DNA of 19,976 bases. Source: JBBIWA01 sp037439425. Lineage in GTDB: Bacteria > Acidobacteriota > Blastocatellia > RBC074. The notes beneath the pieces were generated by a model, which worked only from the letters and a program-made list of their open reading frames with translations, was not told where the DNA came from and did not search any database. Position numbers and translations under genes: made by a program. Below, in pieces: positions 1 to 6,904 of this stretch. The DNA is taken from NCBI GenBank assembly GCA_037439425.1, contig JBBIWA010000092.1:1-19976 (forward strand), written 5' to 3'. The stretch's first letter is position 1, and every line of letters begins with the position of its first letter.

Positions 1-212
1 CAGATGGCGCACCGATCGCGGAATATCGTAGATAGTAGCAGCAGCAAAGGGCCGCCGCCGAGCTTCGAGGAGGCTTATTCGCCCGCGAGTGGGCTTCGGT
101 ACCGCTGATTGAAATGTAGGCCGCTTCGTCGCAATCTTTGCGGAAAGGTCGAACTTGTGGCGACTCACGCTCGACAAAGCGGCGCCTGAATTGTATCGCC
201 CAATTCAAGAGG
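1..212. other. Intergenic or gene-edge sequence, no confident gene
   Basis: I see no gene here that I can support. Two plus-strand frames are open from the window edge: one ends at the TAG at 33-35 and another at the TGA near 109. Either could be the 3' end of a gene lying outside the window, but both pieces are too short to identify. Confidence 0.4.
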
Positions 213-385
213 CCACGGCCTTGCGCCGTGGAGTTTCACGTTTGTGGCTACACAGGCGAGCGAGATCATTTTGAGATGCCACGGCCTTGTGCCGTGGAGT
301 TTCACGTTTGTGGCTACACAGGCGAGCGAGATCATTTTGAGATGCTACGGCCTTGCGCCGTGGAGTTTCACGTTTGTGGCTAGCC
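213..385 (+). repeat. Three direct copies of a 66-bp hairpin repeat
   Basis: Copies begin at 213, 279 and 345, an exact 66-bp period; the third is cut short after about 37 bp. Each starts with CCACGGCCTTGCGCCGTGG, a perfect 7-bp stem with a 5-base loop in copy 1. Copy 2 has one changed loop base (CTTGT), and copy 3 has one stem mismatch (CTACGG). The remaining 47 bp of copies 1 and 2 are identical as far as I can read, so the duplication is recent. Because 66 is a multiple of three, the array reads as a repeated peptide in two frames, but that is a by-product and not a gene. It resembles REP-type palindromic repeats. Confidence 0.85.
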
Positions 386-482
386 TAGCAAGGATCGTGA
401 GACTCCACGGCGCAAGGCCGTGGCCTCTTCGAGCTGTGGTGACCTGTTCAGTAGCAAGGATCGTGAGACTCCACGGCGCAAG
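386..482 (-). repeat. Two inverted copies of the same hairpin repeat
   Basis: The hairpin core of the 213-385 array recurs on the other strand at 402-424 and, truncated, at 468-482. The 31-base segment TAGCAAGGATCGTGAGACTC...GCAAG begins at 386 and again at 452, so the inverted copies keep the same 66-bp period. The second copy breaks off after GCGCAAG and runs into unrelated sequence. Head-to-head copies of one hairpin repeat are the arrangement expected of REP/REPIN-type elements. Confidence 0.8.
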
Positions 483-529
483 TGGGAAAACAGTCCCCAC
501 GGTTTCGAGGCATTCTTGAGTTACAGTAG

Positions 530-1042
530 CTAAATGAAACCAACTAATCTTTTTGGTTTTGAGGACGATGAACAAATGGGCTTTCTATCGTCTTCAAGAC
601 CGCTTTGCGTGCTCGCCTGGCAAAGTAACTAGCACTGTCCTGCTCCAATTCGGCAATCCGGAACCGATCGTGATTATGCGGTGACGTGGTCGCGCCGGTC
701 ATCCTAGAATAATTCCAGCGGCATACACTCGGGCGAGTAGCTCGGGATGTAGTGCAGTTTCAATCACCGCTCGTAGCGCTTGAGCAGATCCGCCACTTGC
801 CTGGAACCTTCCGGAGTATGGATCTTGGCCCCATCGGTCACTATGATTACCCGCCGCTTGCGACGGGCCGAGCGCTTGATGCACTTTTCAACCGACCGGC
901 AGAAGGCGGCAGCATTCCGCTTCTCGGCGCGGATGCGCACGATATGACCGGCCCGCCAATCCGTGGCCGCACATTCGTGACGCTTGGGTGGATGCACACC
1001 CGGTGCCCGTATCTTCTTTTGCTCACCTCGTATCATCCACAT
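530..1042 (-). pseudogene. Decayed IS630-family transposase (C-terminal two thirds)
   Basis: Minus-strand translation from 1042 shows the catalytic core of an IS630/Tc1-like DDE transposase: MWMIRGEQKK, then TDWRAGHIV (first Asp), VIIVTDGAKIHTPEG (second Asp) and YIPSYSPECMPLE (Glu). The frame is broken by TGA at 764-766, just before the YIPSYSPECMPLE segment, by TAG at 704-706, and by further stops at 674-676 and 629-631. The same frame then stays open to a TAG at 530-532. The N-terminal DNA-binding part is missing. Upstream of 1042 the expected frame continues only with a one-base shift and then fades. Stops plus truncation mean it cannot make active enzyme. The family call rests on the spacing and context of the DDE residues. 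Confidence 0.8.
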
Positions 1043-1157
1043 CCTGGTTCATGTCGGGAATAAACTCCTTTCTGCCTCTTCCTGTGAGACGTAGAGAAGT
1101 GTAGCGCTTGAGTTCTGGTTGCAACTAAAAGGGGGGGAGAATTAGCTTGGCTATGTT

Positions 1158-2429
1158 CTATCCCTCACCGCGCACGAAGGTCGGGGCGGTCACCGCAGTG
1201 TAATCGGTGATCGTTGATGAGAGTCGGGTGTAAAAGCCCGACGCGCGGCCGCCGATCAGATAGAGGCCATAGTTCGGCAACAACCCGTCTTCAACCGGTT
1301 GGGCTTCAAAGAAGCGCTGCGCGATCCAGTGCCGTTTGATTGCCATCCGTAACGCGATGCGCCAATCTTTAGGTTTGACAAATGGCCCGCACAGCACCGT
1401 ATCGCCCTCGCAACCGTAGTCTGATTTCAAGACCCATTCTGCGCGTTTGAGTTGCTCCGGGTCGAGAGAAGAGAGGCGACGTGTTTCGGGAATATAGGCT
1501 CTGATCCACGTTTGCGCCTGCTCGGAAAATAGCTCTTGATGTTCCCACATCAAAGCCAGCGTCAATTTGTTTTGCGTGAGCACGGCGCCGAAAGGATTGA
1601 CTACACTCACCCGGCGCTGGCGCTCAGCTTCCAGCAGCAAGCGCAGTTCCCGCTCCAGCGGATCCGGGTCGGGATAGGGTGGCTGATTCTCCCAGATCGT
1701 TTCGCGCTCACCCCACCAGTCGGTCTTGTAATGGCGGATGATCAATTCGACTGCTTCGCCGAAGACTGTGATCTGGCCTTGTTGGTTCCTTCCCAGATTA
1801 TAAGGAGAGCCAATGATCACGCGGCAGCCGCGACGCTCCAGCCACTGCCGGTAGATCGCAATCATACTCAAATCCTCAGGCAGATCGGTGGGATAGATGA
1901 TGGCGATGTGTTGTGGGGGTGTGGCAGCTTGATGAGAAGCTACCAGCATCTGCCAGAACCGCTCTTCAAGCTCGGTGTTGGGGTCCTCTGTTGCGGGATG
2001 AAACGGATGCAGCAATTGATTGAGCAAGACGGCTTCGGCTTCGCCCGATGGTGTGTCCGAATTCATCTCACAGGCGCGCACGCGCCCATCACGACAGATG
2101 AAGAGGTCTACGCGGGCAATCCCATGCCAGCGGCCATCCGAGGCCAACCACATCGCCTTCTGGTAAGGCGTGAGCTGAAAAAAATCGTCCAGCAACTGCG
2201 GGCGTTGCCGCACGATTTCAGTCAACTCGTGATAGATCCAACCCACGCGCTCGGCAGCTTCTCGTAGTTGAGCAGCTTGCTTGCGCGCCAGCACCAGGCC
2301 ACGCAAACGGAAGCGCTCTCGCCCACCCAGCCACGGGTCCGAAATGACGCAGGTGCCGTAAAGCATCTGCGCAAATTCGCCGTAGCTGGGCAACTGAGTT
2401 TGAGTCGCTTCCGAACAGAGCGGTAACAT
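1158..2429 (-). CDS. Glutathionylspermidine-synthase-like ATP-grasp protein
   Basis: This 423-residue protein resembles the C-terminal synthetase domain of glutathionylspermidine synthase (GSP_synth family), an ATP-grasp ligase that joins a carboxyl group to an amine. Visible signatures are ARVDLFICRDGRVRACEMNSDTPSG (family form: Asp/Glu-Asn-x-Asp-Thr-Pro, residues about 105-130) and VLKSDYGCEGDTVLCG (ATP-binding region, about 335-350), followed by a C-terminal stretch of the kind seen in circularly permuted ATP-grasp proteins. There is no N-terminal amidase domain, so it is a stand-alone synthetase. The ATG lies 6 bp after the trxB stop and has no good Shine-Dalgarno sequence of its own, which fits translational coupling to trxB. 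Its substrate cannot be read from sequence; glutathione and spermidine should not be assumed. The fold is fairly sure, the reaction is not. Confidence 0.75.
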   Translation of the reverse strand: MLPLCSEATQTQLPSYGEFAQMLYGTCVISDPWLGGRERFRLRGLVLARKQAAQLREAAERVGWIYHELTEIVRQRPQLLDDFFQLTPYQKAMWLASDGRWHGIARVDLFICRDGRVRACEMNSDTPSGEAEAVLLNQLLHPFHPATEDPNTELEERFWQMLVASHQAATPPQHIAIIYPTDLPEDLSMIAIYRQWLERRGCRVIIGSPYNLGRNQQGQITVFGEAVELIIRHYKTDWWGERETIWENQPPYPDPDPLERELRLLLEAERQRRVSVVNPFGAVLTQNKLTLALMWEHQELFSEQAQTWIRAYIPETRRLSSLDPEQLKRAEWVLKSDYGCEGDTVLCGPFVKPKDWRIALRMAIKRHWIAQRFFEAQPVEDGLLPNYGLYLIGGRASGFYTRLSSTITDYTAVTAPTFVRGEG

Positions 2430-2435
2430 CAGAAA

Positions 2436-3488
2436 TTACTCGAAACCTTTAGCGGCCAGCCAGCGTTCCGCATCCATCGCCGCCATACAGCCGCTGCCCG
2501 CAGCCGTGATTGCCTGGCGATAGTAATCGTCGGCCACGTCGCCGGCCGCGAAGACGCCTTCGACGCTGGTATAAGTGCGATTAGGCGTGGTCCAGATGAT
2601 GTAACCCTTTTCGTTGGTCTTCACCTGGCCTTTCAAGAAGTCCGTATTGGGCGTGTGCCCGATGGCGGCGAAATAGCCAGAAACGGCCAGCTCTTCCGTG
2701 TGCTCAGGGCTCACTGTGCTGCGCAGGCGCACGCCGGTTACCCCCGCCTCCTCAGTGCCCAAGATCTCGTCAATCACACTGTTCCATTTGACTTCAATGC
2801 GAGGATTGGAAAGCGCGCGCTCAGCCATGATTTTACTGGCGCGGAAAGTGTCACGGCGATGCACGATGTAGACTTTGGGAGAGAACTTGGTCAAGTAGAT
2901 AGCCTCTTCCATAGCGCTATCGCCGCCGCCGACTACCACCAGCGGCTGGTTGCGAAAACGCGGCAGCGCGCCATCGCAAACGGCGCAGGCTGAAACGCCG
3001 TTGTTTTTGAATCGCTCTTCCGAAGGTAGCCCCAGGTAATTGGCGCGCGCGCCCATGGCCAGAATCACGGAGAGAGCTTCGACCTGATGGCCGCTCAGCG
3101 TGAAGAGCTTGAAGGGATGGCGAGAAAAGTCCACGGCGACGATATCATCGGTAATGATGCGCGTGCCAAAGTTGACTGCCTGCTGGCGTTGCAGCTCCAT
3201 CAACTCCGGTCCGGAGATGCCGTGTCTATTGTGTGGAGCCATGTACTGGCGGCGCTCTTTGTTAATCGCGCTGTCCAGATATTGGCTCAGATCACCGGCT
3301 GGAAAGCCGGGATAATTTTCTACTTCGGTGGTGAGAGCCAACTGTCCCAACGGCAGTGTCCCTTTTAGCCGATTCTCTTCAGTGATGGCTCCTTCAAACA
3401 CCAGGGGATGAAGCGCAGCTCGCGCGGCATAAATAGCAGCGGTCCATCCCGCTGGACCTGATCCAATGATGACGACTTTTTCAATCAT
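2436..3488 (-). CDS. trxB: Thioredoxin-disulfide reductase
   Basis: This is an NADPH- and FAD-dependent flavoenzyme of the cytoplasm that reduces thioredoxin. In order it shows the FAD motif GSGPAG (residues 9-14), the redox-active pair CAVC (168-171) followed by DGALP, the NADPH motif GGGDSA (187-192), HRRDTFRAS (about 210-218) and the C-terminal FAD motif AAGDVAD (about 314-320). At 350 residues it is some 30 longer than typical TrxB. The extra sequence lies in the first FAD half: about RLKGTLPLG (41-49) and the stretch around INKERRQYMAPHNRHG (75-90). The start has GAGGAG 7 bp upstream. It is the first gene of a likely two-gene operon with the ATP-grasp gene. Its leader carries two hairpin elements (3509-3660). 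Confidence 0.95.
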   Translation of the reverse strand: MIEKVVIIGSGPAGWTAAIYAARAALHPLVFEGAITEENRLKGTLPLGQLALTTEVENYPGFPAGDLSQYLDSAINKERRQYMAPHNRHGISGPELMELQRQQAVNFGTRIITDDIVAVDFSRHPFKLFTLSGHQVEALSVILAMGARANYLGLPSEERFKNNGVSACAVCDGALPRFRNQPLVVVGGGDSAMEEAIYLTKFSPKVYIVHRRDTFRASKIMAERALSNPRIEVKWNSVIDEILGTEEAGVTGVRLRSTVSPEHTEELAVSGYFAAIGHTPNTDFLKGQVKTNEKGYIIWTTPNRTYTSVEGVFAAGDVADDYYRQAITAAGSGCMAAMDAERWLAAKGFE

Positions 3489-3495
3489 GAGTAAT

Positions 3496-3501
3496 CTCCT
3501 C
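3496..3501 (-). promoter_or_regulatory. Ribosome-binding site of trxB at the edge of a repeat element
   Basis: GAGGAG lies 7 bp before the ATG. On the minus strand it follows the end of the repeat directly as GGGATCTTTCGAGGAG. The same repeat-edge-to-Shine-Dalgarno layout is seen before the genes starting at 6744 and 9000. Confidence 0.75.
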
Positions 3502-3508
3502 GAAAGAT

Positions 3509-3660
3509 CCCGGGAGCGTAGGCATCCTGCTCAGACCAAGCAGGCTGGAAGCGTGCGTACCCAGGAAGATCCTGGGAGCGCACGCATCCTTGCGTGCCGC
3601 TCCTCGTTAAGTAGGCTGTTGTCTTCAGACCGAGCAGGCTCGCAAGCGTGCTCTCCCAGG
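3509..3660 (-). repeat. Tandem pair of REPIN-like hairpin elements upstream of trxB
   Basis: Read on the minus strand, copy 1 (3660-3571, 90 bp) runs from CCTGGG through an imperfect hairpin (GCACGCTTGCGAGCCTGC) and a spacer containing CTTAACGAGGAG to a perfect hairpin GCACGCAAGGATGCGTGC and ends in CCCAGG. Copy 2 (3565-3509, 57 bp) has the same outer ends but a shortened, degraded second half and ends CCCGGG. The copies are separated by ATCTT. Copy 1 is closely similar along its whole length to the unit at 8789-8877, so this is a dispersed element and not a local duplication. The pair fills most of the 233 bp between the S9 peptidase stop and trxB. Confidence 0.85.
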
Positions 3661-3721
3661 TCTGCATCTTTTCGCGGCACTCTTGGGCAAACTAACCGCT
3701 ACGGCCCGACATTCTGCCTGA

Positions 3722-5656
3722 TCACAAATTCTCGATCTCGACCGGCTCAACCGGCCCGGCCAATTCAAAACCGAAGACCCGGCTATAGAAATAAAGCTCT
3801 CCATCCAATGCTCGCTTGATGTTCTCAGCGCGGCGAAAGCCATGATGTTCGCCTTCAAACGCAACATAGGCGACAGGCAGTCCCTTCTTACGCAGCGCTG
3901 CGACCATCATCTCGGCCTGATTGGGCGGCACGATCTTGTCTTCCAGACCTTGAAAGAAGATCACTGGCACATTGAGCCGCTCGGTGAAATTGATCGGTGA
4001 GCGCGCCCGGTAAAGGTCTTTGCGCTCCGGGTAGGGCCCGACCAGAGTGTGCGAATAGCGCGATTCAAACTTATGCGTCTCTTCTTCTAATGCGACCAGG
4101 TCGCTCACGCCATAGTGGCTGGCGCCCGCTTTGAAGAAGTCACGGAAGGTGAGCGCGCACAGCGTCGTGTAGCCGCCTGCGCTGCCGCCCGTGATCGCAC
4201 AGCGCTGGCCATCCACTGCACCACGCTCAACCAGATACTTCGCCCCATTGACACAGTCATCCACATCCACCACGCCCCACTCTCCATTGAGCCGCTCACG
4301 ATAGGCGCGCCCGTAGCCGGTGCTCCCACCATAGTTCACATCCAGCACGCCAAAGCCGCGACTGGTCCAGTATTGAATGCCTAAACTGAATACCGGCATC
4401 GTCGCTGCGGTCGGCCCGCCGTGGCTCATCACCAGCAGCGGTGGCCGTTCCTCTGGCGGCGCCACGTAATCCTGATTCTTCGGCGGATAATAGAAAGCGT
4501 GCGCCGTCAACCCCTTCTCGGTCGGAAATTCAATCGCCTCTGGCTCGGAGAGATAGCCAGGATCAATTTTGATTTCGCTGGCGCGGCGCAGCACGGTCAA
4601 TTGCCGCGTGGCCAGATCCAAGGAGACAATGGCAGTCGGCTCAGCCGGCGAGCCAGCGTTGAAGACTACACGACCCGGCGAGGCGCGTAGACCATCAATG
4701 CGAGTATAAGGAGTCTCGATCAACTCCAGCTTGAGAGTCTGTGTGTCGAGGCTGGAGAGTCGTGAAATACCTTTTTCGATATGAGCGCAAATAAGACGAC
4801 GCTCTGACTCGAACGCATAGGTGGACATCCGAAAGAGCCATTGCGGCAAGCCGAATTCAGCTTCCATTTCACAAAGCAGCTCGACGCGGCCTTCGCGCCA
4901 ACGATACAAATTCCACCAGCCAGTGCGATCAGAGACGAAATAGAGCACTCCATCAGGCGACCACTCTGGCTGAAATATAGACTCGTCGCTGTCCCCAGCT
5001 ATGCACGCAGCATTATTGAGCGACCCATCGGCTTTGACCTCGGCCACCCACAACGCGCATCCGTCCCACGGCATATTCGGGTGGTTCCAGGTAAGCCAGG
5101 CTAACTGCGAGCCATCAGGACTCAGACGCGGCGATGAATAAAAATCATTGCCGGAGACGAGCACCTCTCCACCACTCTCGTCGCCTTCTAGTTTGACGCC
5201 GACGATCGTGTTGACGGCCTCTCGCCCTGCTTCTCTGTGATCTTCGCGCACGCAGATCAGGCGGCCGCGCTGGCGGTCAATCACTGCATCCGCGTAGCGC
5301 CATTCCACGTCAGGGGTTAACGGTTGTGGCTGAGCACCAGGCCGTTGGCGATACAGGCGCTGATCAGCGAAGTGCGAGAAGTAGATAGTGCCATCGCTGA
5401 CGGTATAAGCTCCGCCGCCATATTCGTGTACGCGCGTGCGGACGTTGAAGGATTCAGGCGTCACATCACTCCTCTCTCCGCCCGGCGTTCGTCGTACAAT
5501 GACGTACCGCCCGCCTTCGGATGGGCGCATCTCGATCCAGTAAATGTCATCGCCATCCAACTCAATCTGTCCCAGCCCAATAGTTCCTGCGACGATCAGG
5601 TCTGAGGTGATAGGTGATCTCCAGGAGCCGTAAGGCGCTACTTTCGGTTCGCTCAT
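3722..5656 (-). CDS. S9 family (prolyl oligopeptidase-like) serine peptidase
   Basis: This protein has a predicted beta-propeller N-terminal half and an alpha/beta-hydrolase catalytic C-terminal half, as in acylaminoacyl-/dipeptidyl-peptidases of family S9. The catalytic triad is visible: Ser in GGSAGGY (residue 492 of the form chosen here), Asp in QGLEDKIVPP (573) and His in GEHHGF (605). An oxyanion-region HGGP and the NYGGSTGYG segment precede them. Propeller strands include LSPDGSQLAWLTW and WSPDGVLYFVSDR. I chose the ATG at 5656 (MSEPKVAPYGSW; 644 residues) because GAGGGG sits 8 bp upstream. A start at 5719 adds 21 residues but has no Shine-Dalgarno sequence. No signal peptide is seen, so the enzyme is probably cytoplasmic and degrades peptides. 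About 245 bp separate it from the DUF350 gene upstream, so a separate promoter is likely. Confidence 0.92.
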   Translation of the reverse strand: MSEPKVAPYGSWRSPITSDLIVAGTIGLGQIELDGDDIYWIEMRPSEGGRYVIVRRTPGGERSDVTPESFNVRTRVHEYGGGAYTVSDGTIYFSHFADQRLYRQRPGAQPQPLTPDVEWRYADAVIDRQRGRLICVREDHREAGREAVNTIVGVKLEGDESGGEVLVSGNDFYSSPRLSPDGSQLAWLTWNHPNMPWDGCALWVAEVKADGSLNNAACIAGDSDESIFQPEWSPDGVLYFVSDRTGWWNLYRWREGRVELLCEMEAEFGLPQWLFRMSTYAFESERRLICAHIEKGISRLSSLDTQTLKLELIETPYTRIDGLRASPGRVVFNAGSPAEPTAIVSLDLATRQLTVLRRASEIKIDPGYLSEPEAIEFPTEKGLTAHAFYYPPKNQDYVAPPEERPPLLVMSHGGPTAATMPVFSLGIQYWTSRGFGVLDVNYGGSTGYGRAYRERLNGEWGVVDVDDCVNGAKYLVERGAVDGQRCAITGGSAGGYTTLCALTFRDFFKAGASHYGVSDLVALEEETHKFESRYSHTLVGPYPERKDLYRARSPINFTERLNVPVIFFQGLEDKIVPPNQAEMMVAALRKKGLPVAYVAFEGEHHGFRRAENIKRALDGELYFYSRVFGFELAGPVEPVEIENL

Positions 5657-5901
5657 CTCACTTTCCCCTCGCTTACTTACAGCGTTCTCCCAGTGAATAT
5701 TCAGGTCGCGAGCCTCCATCTGACCACTGACTACTGAAAACCGACCCCACAGGGAGAGAGCAATGACTCAAACGATGATTTTCTTCCTCCCCAGTTGTCA
5801 GATCTCAGTCATCAGCCACCAGTCAAACTCTCTCGTCTGAACACGCCGCGGAGAAGCGTTGTAAAAGTGACCAGGCTCATCACTCCTCGCTTTTGAGTTA
5901 C

Positions 5902-6744
5902 CTAGAGCCGCGTCACGATCATTGCTGTTGCCAGATAAGCCACTGCCTCAAGCAATCCCGCGCCGATGTTCTGATCTTGTGCAATCTCCTGATCGAGCTG
6001 CCCATTGCGCAGGCTGAAACCGCCGCCGAGCAGCATCATCTGCACAATGATCTGCCGCACCGGATAAAGCAACAATACTGCCAGCAGCATCAATCCGAAA
6101 TCGCGAAACCCAGTGGTGTATCCCTCGAAGTTGCCAGATACTGAATAGCCGGCCATCATCCCGATAGCAATCAGCAATCCGGCCTGGCAGAGAGCGGCTG
6201 CGATGTTGCCCTGGTTGATCAACTCGGCGTCGTTGTAAGCGGTCAGCTGGCGAAAGATGTGGGTCAACACGAGCAATGCAATAACGCCTGCTGCCCAGAA
6301 GACAATCGTCGGCACGAGCGCTCCGCTATCTCCCGTTAACGCTCCGCTGACGACCAGGCTGGCAGCCAGATACTCGCTCGCAGCCACAATGCCTGCAGCC
6401 GCATTGCCCCCGGCCACCTGCTCCCGCAGCCGGAGACCGGTCCGCTGACTGTAGTAGGCGAAGATCACTCCGGTCAGGCTCATGGCCACTATCCCACCGA
6501 TGCCGTAAGCCACTACGCCAGCCACATCACGCCAGAAGGAATGGCTTTCACCGCTAAGCACCGGAATGATCACGTTGATCACGCCCAGAAGAAAACCGCT
6601 CAGCGCAATCGCGGCTGCTTTGTTGTCGCGGCTCGTAAGCACTTCTGTCATTTGCTGGCCGAGAACGAGTTGATAGACTCCACGTGCGATGATCAGTAGC
6701 AGAAGGGTTGCCAGAGCGACGAAGACAATAGTCAGTGCGTCCAT
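5902..6744 (-). CDS. Tandem DUF350 integral membrane protein
   Basis: This 280-residue protein has about eight hydrophobic segments (roughly 4-24, 43-63, 73-96, 113-133, 145-165, 180-200, 214-238 and 258-279). It contains four copies of an Asn-plus-small-residue motif: DNKAAAIALSGFLLG (40-54), GNAAAGIVAASEYLA (113-127), GNIAAALCQAGLLIA (179-193) and QNIGAGLLEAVAYLA (258-272). That is the pattern of two fused DUF350 domains (YjfL-like). The function of the family is not established; such proteins lie in the cytoplasmic membrane. GAGGAA lies 5 bp before the ATG and abuts a tandem pair of hairpin repeats. It is codirectional with the FAD oxidoreductase upstream (160-bp gap filled almost wholly by repeats) and the S9 peptidase downstream. 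Confidence 0.85.
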   Translation of the reverse strand: MDALTIVFVALATLLLLIIARGVYQLVLGQQMTEVLTSRDNKAAAIALSGFLLGVINVIIPVLSGESHSFWRDVAGVVAYGIGGIVAMSLTGVIFAYYSQRTGLRLREQVAGGNAAAGIVAASEYLAASLVVSGALTGDSGALVPTIVFWAAGVIALLVLTHIFRQLTAYNDAELINQGNIAAALCQAGLLIAIGMMAGYSVSGNFEGYTTGFRDFGLMLLAVLLLYPVRQIIVQMMLLGGGFSLRNGQLDQEIAQDQNIGAGLLEAVAYLATAMIVTRL

Positions 6745-6749
6745 AATTT

Positions 6750-6755
6750 TTCCTC
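6750..6755 (-). promoter_or_regulatory. Ribosome-binding site of the DUF350 gene at a repeat edge
   Basis: GAGGAA lies 5 bp before the ATG. The minus strand reads CCTGGGATCTTCTGAGGAA, so the outer end of the repeat runs into the Shine-Dalgarno sequence as it does before trxB and the E1 gene. Confidence 0.75.
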
Positions 6756-6762
6756 AGAAGAT

Positions 6763-6892
6763 CCCAGGCGCGCCCTCATCCCGGCCTGCCCGGACTGAGC
6801 ACGCTGGAAGCGTGAGCTCCCAGGAAGAATCCCGGGCGCGCCCTCGCCCTTACTTGCCCGGACTGAGCACGCTGGAAGCGTGCGTACCCAGG
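6763..6892 (-). repeat. Tandem pair of REPIN-like elements upstream of the DUF350 gene
   Basis: There are two 62-bp units at a 68-bp period, 6892-6831 and 6824-6763 on the minus strand. Both start CCTGGG, followed by a hairpin (GCACGCTTCCAGCGTGC in the first; one base altered, TCACGC, in the second) and CTCAGTCCGGGCA. Both end in GAGGGCGCGCC and then CGGG or TGGG. The second half of each unit is a degenerate version of the inverted hairpin seen in the 89-90-bp units. The array begins 12 bp after the FAD oxidoreductase stop and ends 18 bp before the DUF350 ATG, so it makes up nearly the whole intergenic region. Confidence 0.85.
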
Positions 6893-6904
6893 AAGAATCT
6901 ATGA

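Noticed and set aside
213..482. Possible CRISPR array
   Set aside because: The whole 66-bp unit is repeated, with no unique spacers, and the last two units are inverted.
138..519. Plus-strand frames encoding a tandem-repeated 22-residue peptide
   Set aside because: The peptide repeat comes from the 66-bp hairpin DNA repeat being a multiple of three. There is no ribosome-binding site and the inverted half of the array breaks the pattern.
1536..2267. Long plus-strand frame inside the ATP-grasp gene
   Set aside because: It is antisense to a gene with clear ATP-grasp motifs and has no recognisable domain of its own.
3571..3660. The hairpins upstream of trxB as a plain terminator for an upstream gene
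   Set aside because: They have no T-run, and the same element recurs in an identical layout before two other genes, so it is better read as a dispersed repeat.
5657..5719. Upstream ATG (5719) as the S9 peptidase start
   Set aside because: There is no Shine-Dalgarno sequence before it, whereas GAGGGG lies 8 bp before the ATG at 5656.
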